This document shows, one piece after another, positions 55,271-63,796 of a DNA stretch of 64,000 nucleotides. The notes below the pieces were generated by a model, which saw nothing but the letters and a program-made list of their open reading frames with translations, searched no databases and was not told the origin of the DNA. A program made the translations under genes and the position numbers. The stretch's first letter is position 1, and every line of letters begins with the position of its first letter. Source of the stretch: Pseudomonas azerbaijanoccidentalis (GTDB taxonomy: Bacteria > Pseudomonadota > Gammaproteobacteria > Pseudomonadales > Pseudomonadaceae); NCBI RefSeq assembly GCF_019145495.1, contig NZ_JAHSTU010000003.1:434001-498000 (forward strand). Direction: 5' to 3'.

Positions 55271-56254
55271 ATGATGGATACTCGTGCTTGTGCGTGCGGG
55301 CAAACAACGGTTCGCGATGACGCGGCGCGGTGGTTTGTGCGTTTGCAGGACCCCGTCGTCGATGCCGATGAGCAAGTCCGCTTCGAGGCCTGGCTGGACG
55401 AACACCCTCAACACCGTAACGAATTCGAATTGCTCCAGGGACTGTGGAAAGCCGCCGACCTGCTGCCTGCCGCGCGCCTGCAAGCGCTGTGTCAGGAGGC
55501 GCCGGCGCGCAACAAGCGTCGCCCGGTGATGCGTTATGCGGTGGCCGCCAGTGTGCTGGCGGTGGCGCTCGGGTTGGGGCTGTTCAGTGGGTTGAACCGC
55601 CCGACGCCATACACCGCCGAATTTTCCACGGCGCTCGGCGAACGTCGGCATGTGGCGTTGCCGGATGGCTCGGTGGTCGATCTGGACAGCCGCAGTCGCA
55701 TTCAGGTGCACTTCGAGAAAGACCGTCGCAGCATCGAACTGGCCGAAGGCGAGGCCATGTTCAACGTCCAGCATGACACCCGCCGGCCCTTCATCGTCGA
55801 CGCCGGCAGCGGCAAGGTCACGGTCACCGGCACCCGTTTCGATGTGCGCCGGGGCGTCACCGAAACCCGGGTCGTGGTGGAGCAGGGCACCGTCAAGGTG
55901 CAAGGACACGACGCCGCCGATGATGATTTCATCAGCCTCACGGCTGGCCTGGGCACGCATGTCGATGCGCATGGCAAAGTGGCGGCGGCCTATGCGGTCA
56001 ATCCCGCTGAGCTGACGGCCTGGCGCAACGGCAAACTGGTGTTCAACAACGCCAGCCTGGCCGACGTCGCCGAGCAAGTCTCGCGCTATCGGGAGAAGCC
56101 GCTCAAGGTCGGCAACCCCGCCGTGGGCAATCTGCGCCTGACCAGCGTGTTCAAATCCGACAACACCGATGCACTGCTCAAGGCCCTGCCGAACATCCTT
56201 CCGGTGGCGGTGCGTACCCTCGATGACGGCAGTCAGGAAATAATTTCAAAATAA
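55271..56254 (+). CDS. fecR: FecR-type anti-sigma regulator
   Basis: 327 residues; ATG at 55271 or the next codon. A DUF4880 N-terminus (RDDAARWFVRLQDPVVDADEQVRFEAW), a membrane helix near 85-105 (AVAASVLAVALGLGLFSG) and a periplasmic FecR domain (RHVALPDGSVVDLDSRSRIQVHF, VTVTGTRFDVRRG) are visible. It relays the FecA signal to FecI. Confidence 0.91.
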   Translation: MMDTRACACGQTTVRDDAARWFVRLQDPVVDADEQVRFEAWLDEHPQHRNEFELLQGLWKAADLLPAARLQALCQEAPARNKRRPVMRYAVAASVLAVALGLGLFSGLNRPTPYTAEFSTALGERRHVALPDGSVVDLDSRSRIQVHFEKDRRSIELAEGEAMFNVQHDTRRPFIVDAGSGKVTVTGTRFDVRRGVTETRVVVEQGTVKVQGHDAADDDFISLTAGLGTHVDAHGKVAAAYAVNPAELTAWRNGKLVFNNASLADVAEQVSRYREKPLKVGNPAVGNLRLTSVFKSDNTDALLKALPNILPVAVRTLDDGSQEIISK

Positions 56255-56352
56255 AATTCAGGTTTTTTTCGAGTTCATCGTCTTCCTGTTCAACTGCAAC
56301 TGGTTTGCATTAACAAGCGCACACTCTTGCGATCCACAGGACTACGTTCGAC

Positions 56353-58779
56353 GTGAAAACATCCACCGCTAAAAACAATAAACTCCCTTGGTTGCCGCTG
56401 GCCCTCGCGCTGGCGGTCAATGTTGCGATGCCCCAGGCTTTTGCGGCCGACGCCATTCGCATTCCGGCGCAGCCATTGGGTCAAGCCTTGAGTGAGCTGG
56501 GCCAGCAAACGTCGTTGCAGGTTTTTTTCAGCCCTGAACTGGTGGCCGGCAAGCAGGCGCCAGCGGTGGACGGCAATATTTCTCCGGAAGAGGCGCTGCG
56601 TCAGTTGTTGCAGGGCAGCGGTCTGCAATACCAGATCGATGAGGGCTCGGTGACCTTGTTGCCAGCGCCGGCTGCGGCGGCAAACGGTCCGCTGGAGCTG
56701 GGCGTGACCGACATCAAAGTGGTCGGCGACTGGCTCGGCGACGCCGATGCCGCCGTGGTGCAGAACCACCCGGGTGCGCGGACCGTGATCCGCCGCGAAG
56801 CGATGGTCGAGCAGGGCGCCATGAACGTCGGCGACGTGTTGAAGCGCGTACCGGGTGTGCAAGTGCAGGACGCCAACGGTACCGGTGGCAGCGACATTTC
56901 CCTGAACGTCGGCGTTCGCGGCCTGACGTCGCGCCTGTCGCCACGCTCCACCGTGCTGATCGATGGCGTGCCGGCGGCGTTCGCGCCTTACGGCCAGCCG
57001 CAGCTGTCCATGGCACCGATTTCCTCCGGCAACCTCGACAGCATCGACGTAGTGCGCGGCGCCGGTTCGGTACGTTATGGACCACAGAACGTGGGCGGTG
57101 TGATCAACTTCGTGACCCGCGCGATCCCGGAAAAAGCCTCGGCGGAAATCGGCACCACCCTGGAAACTTCCCAGCACGGCGGCTGGAAGCACATCGACAC
57201 ATTTTTTGCTGGCGGCACCGCCGACAACGGCATGGGCGTGGCGCTGTTGTACTCGGGGGTAAACGGCGATGGCTACCGTGAGCGCAACAACGGCAACGAC
57301 ATCGATGACGTGATCCTCAAGACCCATTGGGCACCGACGGATTACGACGATTTCAGCCTCAATTTCCATTACTACGATGCCAGCGCCGACATGCCCGGCG
57401 GCCTGACCCAGGCGCAGTACGACGCTGATCCGTTCCAGTCCGACCGCAACAACGACAACTTCAGCGGCCGTCGCAAGGACGTGTCGTTCAAGTGGATTCG
57501 CCAACTCGACGACCGCACTCAGGCCGAAGTGCTGACGTACTACACCGACAGTTTTCGTGGCAGCAACATCGCCGCCCGCGATCAGAAAACCATCGGCTCG
57601 TTCCCGCGCACTTACTACACCTTCGGCATCGAGCCGCGGGTGTCCCATGTGTTCGACGTCGGCCCGACCACCCAGGAAGTCAGCGTCGGTTATCGCTATT
57701 TGAAAGAAGCCATGCACGAACAGGCCAGCCGTCTGGCACTCAACAGCGCCAACGAGCCGGTGGTGCGTCCGGGGTCCGACGGGCACGTTTATCAGGACCG
57801 TACCGGTGGCACCGAAGCCAACTCGGTGTACGTCGACAACAAAATCGACGTCGGCAACTGGACCATCACGCCGGGCATCCGTTTTGAACACATCAGCACC
57901 GACTGGCACGACCGCCCGGTACTCGACACGGCCGGCCGCCCGGTTCCGGAAAAGAACCGCAGCATCGAAAGCAACGAGCCGCTGCCGGCGCTGAGCGTGA
58001 TGTATCACCTGTCCGATGCCTGGAAACTGTTCGCCAACTACGAAACTTCGTTCGGCAGCCTGCAATATTTCCAGCTCGGTCAGGGCGGTACGGGTGACAG
58101 CACCGCCAATGGCCTGGAGCCGGAGAAAGCCAAGACCTACGAGGTCGGCACGCGCTACAACGATGACGTGTGGGGCGGCGAAGTGACGCTGTTCTACATC
58201 GACTTCGATAAAGAGTTGCAGTACATCAGCAACGATGCGGGCTGGACCAACCTGGGCGCGACCACTCACCAGGGTATCGAAGCGTCGGTACACTACGACA
58301 TGGCCGCCTTGGACCCGCGCCTGGAGGGCCTGACCGCCAACGCCGGCTTCACCTACACCCGCGCGGTGTATGAGGGCGAGATTCCGGGCTTCAAGGGGCG
58401 TGACCTGCCGTTCTACTCGCGTCAGGTGGCTACCGCCGGCCTGCGCTACGACATCGATCGCTGGACCTATAACGTCGATGCCTTTGCCCAGTCCAAACAG
58501 CGCTCGCCGGGCGTGGCTGTGAACGCCGACGGCAGCTTCACCAACAACTACATCACCGAAGGCACCGCCGATGGTCAGTACGGCGACATCCCGGGTTACG
58601 TCACCTGGAACGTACGTGGCGGCTATGATTTCGGTCCACAGGTGTCGAACCTGAAACTGGGCGCGGGGGTGAAAAACGTCTTCGACAAGCAGTACTTCAC
58701 CCGCTCCAGCGACAACAACTCGGGCATGTACGTTGGTGCGCCGCGTACCTTCTTTGTGCAGGCCAGCGTGGGGTTCTAA
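56353..58779 (+). CDS. fecA: FecA-like TonB-dependent ferric citrate receptor
   Basis: 808 residues, GTG start. A signal peptide (PQAFA cut region) is followed by an STN domain (AIRIPAQPLGQALSELGQQTSLQVFFSP), a plug (RREAMVEQGAMNVGDVLKRVPGVQV, VLIDGVPAAFAPYGQPQ) and a barrel ending in Phe (VQASVGF). The plug resembles FecA of E. coli well, which supports ferric citrate as ligand, though this is not proven. It lies 98 bp after fecR. Confidence 0.92.
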   Translation: MKTSTAKNNKLPWLPLALALAVNVAMPQAFAADAIRIPAQPLGQALSELGQQTSLQVFFSPELVAGKQAPAVDGNISPEEALRQLLQGSGLQYQIDEGSVTLLPAPAAAANGPLELGVTDIKVVGDWLGDADAAVVQNHPGARTVIRREAMVEQGAMNVGDVLKRVPGVQVQDANGTGGSDISLNVGVRGLTSRLSPRSTVLIDGVPAAFAPYGQPQLSMAPISSGNLDSIDVVRGAGSVRYGPQNVGGVINFVTRAIPEKASAEIGTTLETSQHGGWKHIDTFFAGGTADNGMGVALLYSGVNGDGYRERNNGNDIDDVILKTHWAPTDYDDFSLNFHYYDASADMPGGLTQAQYDADPFQSDRNNDNFSGRRKDVSFKWIRQLDDRTQAEVLTYYTDSFRGSNIAARDQKTIGSFPRTYYTFGIEPRVSHVFDVGPTTQEVSVGYRYLKEAMHEQASRLALNSANEPVVRPGSDGHVYQDRTGGTEANSVYVDNKIDVGNWTITPGIRFEHISTDWHDRPVLDTAGRPVPEKNRSIESNEPLPALSVMYHLSDAWKLFANYETSFGSLQYFQLGQGGTGDSTANGLEPEKAKTYEVGTRYNDDVWGGEVTLFYIDFDKELQYISNDAGWTNLGATTHQGIEASVHYDMAALDPRLEGLTANAGFTYTRAVYEGEIPGFKGRDLPFYSRQVATAGLRYDIDRWTYNVDAFAQSKQRSPGVAVNADGSFTNNYITEGTADGQYGDIPGYVTWNVRGGYDFGPQVSNLKLGAGVKNVFDKQYFTRSSDNNSGMYVGAPRTFFVQASVGF

Positions 58780-58788
58780 AATCTTAAG

Positions 58789-58869
58789 ATCAAAAGATCG
58801 CAGCCTTCGGCAGCTCCTACATTCGGACGTCTTCCGTCCTGTAGGAGCTGCCGAAGGCTGCGATCTTTT
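58789..58869. repeat. REP pair (REPIN) between convergent fecA and MFS genes
   Basis: Inward-facing pair with GCCGAAGGC cores, ending 5 bp before the MFS stop codon (minus strand). Likely a shared 3' transcript end. Confidence 0.9.
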
Positions 58870-58873
58870 CGCT

Positions 58874-60025
58874 TTAGACCTTCAACACCTTCCCACCAAT
58901 CGCCACCGCCACCAGCAATAGCGCCATCAGGCCAAAGGCAAAGCTCAAACTGGCAGCATGCGCGACAAAACCGATCACCGCAGGCCCCGCAAGAATCCCG
59001 GCATAGCCCAGGGTGGTAATGGCCGGCACGGCAATGCTTTCCGGCATCACGGTCTGCTTGCCCACGGCGGTGTACAGCACCGGGACAATGTTCGAGCAAC
59101 CGGCGCCGAGCAACGCATAACCGGCCAGCGCCGCTTCCCAGCTTGGGGCGAATGTCGCCAGGAACAGGCCGGCCGCTGCGGTCAGCCCACCAAAAACAAT
59201 CACCCGCGTGGCGCCCAGACGTCGCACGATTGAATCACCGGTCAAGCGCCCAGCGGTCATGGTCAGTGCAAACGCCGCATATCCGAGCCCGGCATAGGCT
59301 TTGTCGATTCCACGTTCTTGCGCCAGGAACACCGCGCTCCAGTCCAGTGCGGCGCCTTCGGCGAGGAACACAATGAAGCACATGCCACCGATGAACAGCA
59401 CGATGCCATGAGGCACCGCAAACGCCGGGCCGGAACTCTCGCTGCCATAGGGCAGCAGGTGCGGCGCGGCCTTGAGCAAGGCGATCACCAACAGCACGAT
59501 CACCACCAGCATGGCGCCCAACGGCGACAGGCCCAGGCCCAGCAGGCCACTGACGCCAGCCGCGCCGACGATTCCGCCGAGGCTGAACAAACCATGGAAG
59601 CCCGACATCATGGTTTTGCCGCTGGCCCGCTCGACGATCACCGCTTGCAGGTTGACCGTCGAGTCCACCGTGCCCAAGCCTGCGCCGAACAGAAACAGAG
59701 TCGCGATCAACGCGGGAATCGAAGACACCGTCGCCAACAAGGGCAGCGCCAGGCAGATCAACAATGTCCCGCCACTCAACACCCGGCGACAACCAAAACG
59801 CGTGGCCAACAACCCGGCCATCGGCATAGCCAGAATCGAACCCACCCCCAGGCACAACAGCAACAGCCCCAGCGTGCCTTCATCCAGCCCGGCCCGCGCC
59901 TTGGCATACGGCACCAACGGCGCCCACGCGGCGATGCCGACCCCGGCGATGAAAAAGGCGACGCGCGTGGACATTTGTTCCAGGCGTCCGGGAACGAATG
60001 AGGTCTGGGTGTTGAGGTTGGTCAT
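58874..60025 (-). CDS. MFS transporter, YbjJ-like
   Basis: 383 residues from the ATG at 60025; the frame is open upstream without homology. Twelve hydrophobic segments, opening RVAFFIAGVGIAAWAPLVPYAKARAGLDEGTLGLLL, which resembles YbjJ and fucose-permease-like MFS proteins. It is divergent from the DapF-like gene. Substrate unknown. Confidence 0.87.
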   Translation of the reverse strand: MTNLNTQTSFVPGRLEQMSTRVAFFIAGVGIAAWAPLVPYAKARAGLDEGTLGLLLLCLGVGSILAMPMAGLLATRFGCRRVLSGGTLLICLALPLLATVSSIPALIATLFLFGAGLGTVDSTVNLQAVIVERASGKTMMSGFHGLFSLGGIVGAAGVSGLLGLGLSPLGAMLVVIVLLVIALLKAAPHLLPYGSESSGPAFAVPHGIVLFIGGMCFIVFLAEGAALDWSAVFLAQERGIDKAYAGLGYAAFALTMTAGRLTGDSIVRRLGATRVIVFGGLTAAAGLFLATFAPSWEAALAGYALLGAGCSNIVPVLYTAVGKQTVMPESIAVPAITTLGYAGILAGPAVIGFVAHAASLSFAFGLMALLLVAVAIGGKVLKV

Positions 60026-60192
60026 ATCAATCCTTGGCAAAAAACGTCGCGTCTCCAAGGGACAGTGATCGTGCGGCGAGGTTTCGATCAGCGTCCGCCA
60101 GGTTTTGCGTTCCGACAGACTGACATCCTTGCACAGCCGATGCGTGTTTCGCGATAGTGAACCCGACTGATCATTCCAGCAGGGAGACCGCC

Positions 60193-61182
60193 ATGGCGCG
60201 GATGTACGATGCACGGGGCAATATCTACATGGTTGTGGCGCCGCAAGCGCTGCGCAGCCAAGGCATAGATTTGCCGGATCAAGCCAGCCAGGCTGCGCAA
60301 ACCCGCGAGAGCTGGGCATTGGCGGCTATCGAGGCGTGCTGTTCCTGGGCGCCGGGCGAGCAGCCGCCCGGCAGTAAGGACCATAGCAGCGATGGTTTGC
60401 TGGTCGGTCCGTTTCAGGCATCGCCACCGTTTGATCTGTTGATCGTCAACACCGATGGCACGTTTGCCGAACGCAGTGGCAACGGGCTGACGATTTTTTC
60501 TCAGGCGCTGAGCGACCTGGGATTATTGCCCGGCGACGAAGCGTGTTTGTTACGGGTACATCACGACAAGGCCGACGTGGTTTCACCGGGCGAAACCTTG
60601 GTGAAAGCGGCGCAGGTCGAAGGTGTGCAGGGGTTTTGGCTGGATCTGGGGCAACCGGCTTTCGGCCCGCAGGCGGTGAGCGCGCATGGCGTTGAAAGCG
60701 TGACGTTCAATGGTCGTGAGCTGAGCCATGTGCAGCCGTTGGCAGCGTTGAATGACGCGTGGGCGCACAGTCAATTTGCGCGGGTGGGTAATCCGCATTG
60801 CGTGACGCTGGTGGACCACGCGGATGCGTTGCCGAGCAATGAACAGATGCGTGAGCCGGCGTTGGGCGAAGGGCTGACGCGAATTGCTTTCGCCATACCC
60901 ACCGGTGCAGGACAGCCGTGCCCGGCGGGAATCAATCTGCAATGGGCGATGCATGACGGCGGGCAGCGAGTGATCGCACGGGTCTTCGAACGGGGCGAAG
61001 GGCCGACGGCGTCATCGGGCACCAGTGCCACGGCGGTGGCGTGTGCAGCCTGGCGGGTGGGTTGGGTGACTGCCGGGGAGGTGAGGGTGACCATGCCCGG
61101 TGGTACGGCGCCAATCTTGCTGGAGCAAGAGCGGGGGGAATTGAGTCGGGTCAGTCTGTTTGGTACGGCTCGGTTGGTTTGA
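60193..61182 (+). CDS. DapF-fold (diaminopimelate epimerase-like) protein with both catalytic Cys replaced by Ser
   Basis: 329 residues from the ATG at 60193, with AGGGAG upstream; about 50 longer than ordinary DapF. Recognisable DapF landmarks are YDARGN (substrate Asn10), the RSGNG motif (normally CGNG), VGNPHCVTLVD (Asn200) and ERGEGPTASSGTSAT (normally ACGTG). Serines S95 and S275 occupy the two catalytic cysteine sites, so normal epimerase chemistry is doubtful. It is a single gene, divergent from a YbjJ-like transporter and followed by the hcp island. Possible roles are another racemase or isomerase reaction, or a binding role. Confidence 0.82.
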   Translation: MARMYDARGNIYMVVAPQALRSQGIDLPDQASQAAQTRESWALAAIEACCSWAPGEQPPGSKDHSSDGLLVGPFQASPPFDLLIVNTDGTFAERSGNGLTIFSQALSDLGLLPGDEACLLRVHHDKADVVSPGETLVKAAQVEGVQGFWLDLGQPAFGPQAVSAHGVESVTFNGRELSHVQPLAALNDAWAHSQFARVGNPHCVTLVDHADALPSNEQMREPALGEGLTRIAFAIPTGAGQPCPAGINLQWAMHDGGQRVIARVFERGEGPTASSGTSATAVACAAWRVGWVTAGEVRVTMPGGTAPILLEQERGELSRVSLFGTARLV

Positions 61183-61377
61183 TGTCGCCGTTATCGGATC
61201 GCCGCCAAGTAAACCCGGCATCTGAGGACATGTCCTACAGGAATTTGGCAGAGCGACATAGGAAAGGTCTTTTTCACTGTATTCAGGAGGTGTAAGCCAA
61301 ATCATTCTTTATAGAGAAAGTTCTAGATTTGCTCATGACGGAGTTGACTTCCAACTCCACTGCCAAGGAACGGTGGC

Positions 61378-61866
61378 ATGGCATTTGATGCTTTTTTGAA
61401 AATCAATGGTATCCCGGGTGAAGCGCTTGATGAACAACACAGGGATTGGATCGAAATTACCGGCTACCGTTTCGGCACCCGACAGGGCACTTCAGCGACG
61501 GCCAGTTCTGCGGGTGGTGCTTCTTCTGGGCGTACCACCGTTTCCGATTTTACGTTCACAAAAACCCTCGATAAATCCAGTAGCAAGCTCCTGGAAGCCA
61601 GTTGCGCAGGTGACCACCTGAAAGATGTTGTATTGAAGTTGCACCGCGCGGGAGGCGAGAAACTCAAGTACTTCGAGATTCAGCTGGAAGAGGTAATCAT
61701 CTCCAGTTATTCGCAAGTTGCAAATGATGGAGTCCCTACTGAAACGATCAGTCTTGATTACGGGCGCATAAAAACCATCTACACCCAGCAAAAGCGTACG
61801 GACGGCGGGGGCGGCGGAAACGTGGCGGGTGGGTGGGATCGTATTGCAAATAAAAAATGCTCGTGA
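61378..61866 (+). CDS. hcp: Hcp-family type VI secretion tube protein
   Basis: 162 residues, the length of P. aeruginosa Hcp1, preceded by AAGGAACGG. The body (FDAFLKINGIPGEALDEQHRD, then FTFTKTLDKSSSKLLEASCAGDHL and LDYGRIKTIYTQQK) fits the Hcp family, which forms the hexameric rings of the T6SS tube and carries effectors inside. No other structural tss genes are present, so this is an orphan hcp. It lies 10 bp before a candidate effector gene, consistent with Hcp-dependent delivery. Confidence 0.92.
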   Translation: MAFDAFLKINGIPGEALDEQHRDWIEITGYRFGTRQGTSATASSAGGASSGRTTVSDFTFTKTLDKSSSKLLEASCAGDHLKDVVLKLHRAGGEKLKYFEIQLEEVIISSYSQVANDGVPTETISLDYGRIKTIYTQQKRTDGGGGGNVAGGWDRIANKKCS

Positions 61867-61876
61867 GGTTTAGCTG

Positions 61877-62854
61877 ATGTCAAAGGCCTACATTTTTATC
61901 AATGAGCATGTGCAGCCATATTCATATTTAAAGTCGAACTTGAATCTTGGAAAGAAATCCAGTGTCAAGTTTGATGTGCTGAACTCGCACGTTGTCAATA
62001 CGGTGGTGTTGCCCGGTGAAATAATCATTGTTGGTGATGATTCAGTGTTGATCTGTACCGCCGAAGAAGCGTTTTATATGCGCAAAGCGTTGGAAGTCCA
62101 TTTGGCGATTATGACTAATGGAATGCAGGGTGATGGTTTTTTAGTTGAGAATCACGAGCTTTTGACAAGGATTCTCGGTTATTCATCTATAGGGATAGGC
62201 GCGGTGGGGGGTGCCTGGAGCAAGCACCTTGATGGCATCAAGAATACCCTCGAAAATATTGAAGCCGCTCATGGTGAACTTCCCGGAAGTGGTGGCGCTG
62301 GCAGTCGAGACGCTTTTTATGCAAAGCGTAAGACACTATTTGAGAAGCTTGATGCTCAATTAAAAAGCTTTGCCCGATTTGGGTCCGGTTTACGTAACCA
62401 AGGCTCGATCAAGGACATGCTGGGTATCTCCACCAAAAGCTACCTGCATACAGGAACCATAGCCGGCTACGCTGAAACCATTAATGGCGTGGCGAAAGCT
62501 TCGAGCCTCATGAAAAAAGGTACATATCTTGGAGTCGGTCTGAGTGTCACTGCGACAGGTGCCTCAATTTATAATGCATGCACGACTGGGCGTGAGGATC
62601 AATGCAGGAAAGCTAAATATGTAGAAGGAGGGAAGTTGTCCGGGGGGCTTTTCTTCGGAGCTTTGGGAGGGGCAGCTGGTGGTTATGGAGCTGCGCTAGC
62701 ATGTGCCCTCGTTTTCGGGATCTCTACCGGCGGTCCCGGCGCTCTGGCGTGTGGCGTGATCGGGGGTGGGATCGGAGGTTTGATTGGAGGCGAATCTGGT
62801 GAATCTTTTGGTGAGTTGAGTGGCGAGCTGTTGTACGAGCACTCACTAAAATGA
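61877..62854 (+). CDS. Candidate Hcp-linked T6SS effector with glycine-zipper C-terminus
   Basis: 325 residues, AT-rich codons. No family is recognised. The N-terminal ~100 residues are soluble (VLPGEIIIVGDDSVLICTAEEAFYMRKAL). The middle is helical, and the C-terminal ~70 residues are a glycine-rich hydrophobic region (GGLFFGALGGAAGGYGAALA, GVIGGGIGGLIGGESGE), as in membrane-inserting toxins such as pore-forming T6SS effectors. It follows hcp by 10 bp and overlaps the next gene by 4 bp (ATGA), the usual effector-immunity arrangement. Pore formation is inference from this pattern. Confidence 0.72.
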   Translation: MSKAYIFINEHVQPYSYLKSNLNLGKKSSVKFDVLNSHVVNTVVLPGEIIIVGDDSVLICTAEEAFYMRKALEVHLAIMTNGMQGDGFLVENHELLTRILGYSSIGIGAVGGAWSKHLDGIKNTLENIEAAHGELPGSGGAGSRDAFYAKRKTLFEKLDAQLKSFARFGSGLRNQGSIKDMLGISTKSYLHTGTIAGYAETINGVAKASSLMKKGTYLGVGLSVTATGASIYNACTTGREDQCRKAKYVEGGKLSGGLFFGALGGAAGGYGAALACALVFGISTGGPGALACGVIGGGIGGLIGGESGESFGELSGELLYEHSLK

Positions 62855-63216
62855 GTGATTCAGTGCTTCTGTTAATAATGCTGTTCATATTTTTCATGGC
62901 ATTTGTAGCTATTTTTTGGATGTTGATATTTTCTTATAGGTACACGGAGTTGATTGAGGAGTGTTTAAGTAAAAGTCGATTTGTAGCGAATAATCGTGAG
63001 GCATTTTCTGGTTTGGGTCTGATTGGAAAAGTACTCAGGAATGGATCGGTAGCAACAATGTTTCTGATCCCTCGGTTATGCGAAAAACGTGGTCTTATAG
63101 AAAAGGATGAGTTGTTAAGTTTGCCGCCAAACCTTAAGCGAATGTTGATAATTCCTTATGTCATGGGAGGGGTGTCATTTTTTGCAATGCTCGTTATTCG
63201 ATTTTTTTATGTTTGA
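62851..63216 (+). CDS. Putative membrane immunity protein (two TM helices)
   Basis: 121 residues. An N-terminal helix (LLLIMLFIFFMAFVAIFWMLIF), a cytoplasmic or periplasmic loop (TELIEECLSKSRFVANNRE) and a C-terminal helix (IIPYVMGGVSFFAMLVIRFFYV) give a UspB-like topology. It overlaps the effector gene by 4 bp and has a tandem, broken copy downstream. A two-TM inner-membrane protein suits protection against a membrane-active toxin. No sequence family is assigned. Confidence 0.7.
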   Translation: MSDSVLLLIMLFIFFMAFVAIFWMLIFSYRYTELIEECLSKSRFVANNREAFSGLGLIGKVLRNGSVATMFLIPRLCEKRGLIEKDELLSLPPNLKRMLIIPYVMGGVSFFAMLVIRFFYV

Positions 63217-63333
63217 TGGTTTGTTCTCTGGTCCTCAGGCTCTAGGTTCAAGGGTGGTCAAGTGGATGGATCACTGGAGGGATTGATTTAAATATGGGGG
63301 AAGGGGCGGAAATTTTTGTGAGTTACTGTCAGA

Positions 63334-63726
63334 ATGAGTGATATTGCGTTTGCGATTATTTCGACATTTATCATGGTTGCCATGTTTGTAGTGATGTGCT
63401 GGTTGTTTTTATCTTGTTATCGATTTACGGAGCTAATAGAGGGTTATCTAAGTGATAGTAAATTTGTGCAACATAATCGAACCGTATTTGAAAGTGCGGG
63501 ATTAATTGGGATGGTTATCAGGAACTGCTCCATAGCATGAGTATTCTTGATTCCTAAATTCTGCGAGAGGCGTGGTCTTATAGAAAAAAACGAATTATCC
63601 AATTTGCCTCCTTACCTTAAACGAAGGCTGTTAGCACCTTGGATTGCGGGAGGTTTGTTGTTTTTTGCAATGTTCGTTCTTTGGCTTTTTTTGTGTGATT
63701 TTTACATTTGGTTATCGCCAGTTTGA
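63334..63726 (+). pseudogene. Second immunity-like copy interrupted by an in-frame TGA
   Basis: Read through, this frame gives about 130 residues closely parallel to the gene before it: FTELIEGYLSDSKFVQHNR, then VFLIPKFCERRGLIEKNELSN and LPPYLKRRLLAPWIAGGLLFFAMF. The TGA at 63538-63540 stops it after 68 residues, removing the second half of the loop and the C-terminal helix. No frameshift is needed, only the one stop codon. It could be a decayed duplicate or, less likely, a short functional fragment. Confidence 0.75.
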
Positions 63727-63796
63727 CGCCACGGTACATAACCGACAACGAATCGACGAGCGATGACCAAGTTGCAAATACATTTAAACCGAAAGA

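Noticed and set aside
56290..58293. Long minus-strand frame opposite fecA (667 codons)
   Set aside because: Antisense shadow caused by biased codon use. The plus strand encodes a complete TonB receptor with clear signal peptide and C-terminal Phe.
63538..63540. In-frame TGA read as selenocysteine
   Set aside because: The paralogue has no Cys at this place, no SECIS-like hairpin is evident after the codon, and a small membrane protein is an unlikely selenoprotein.
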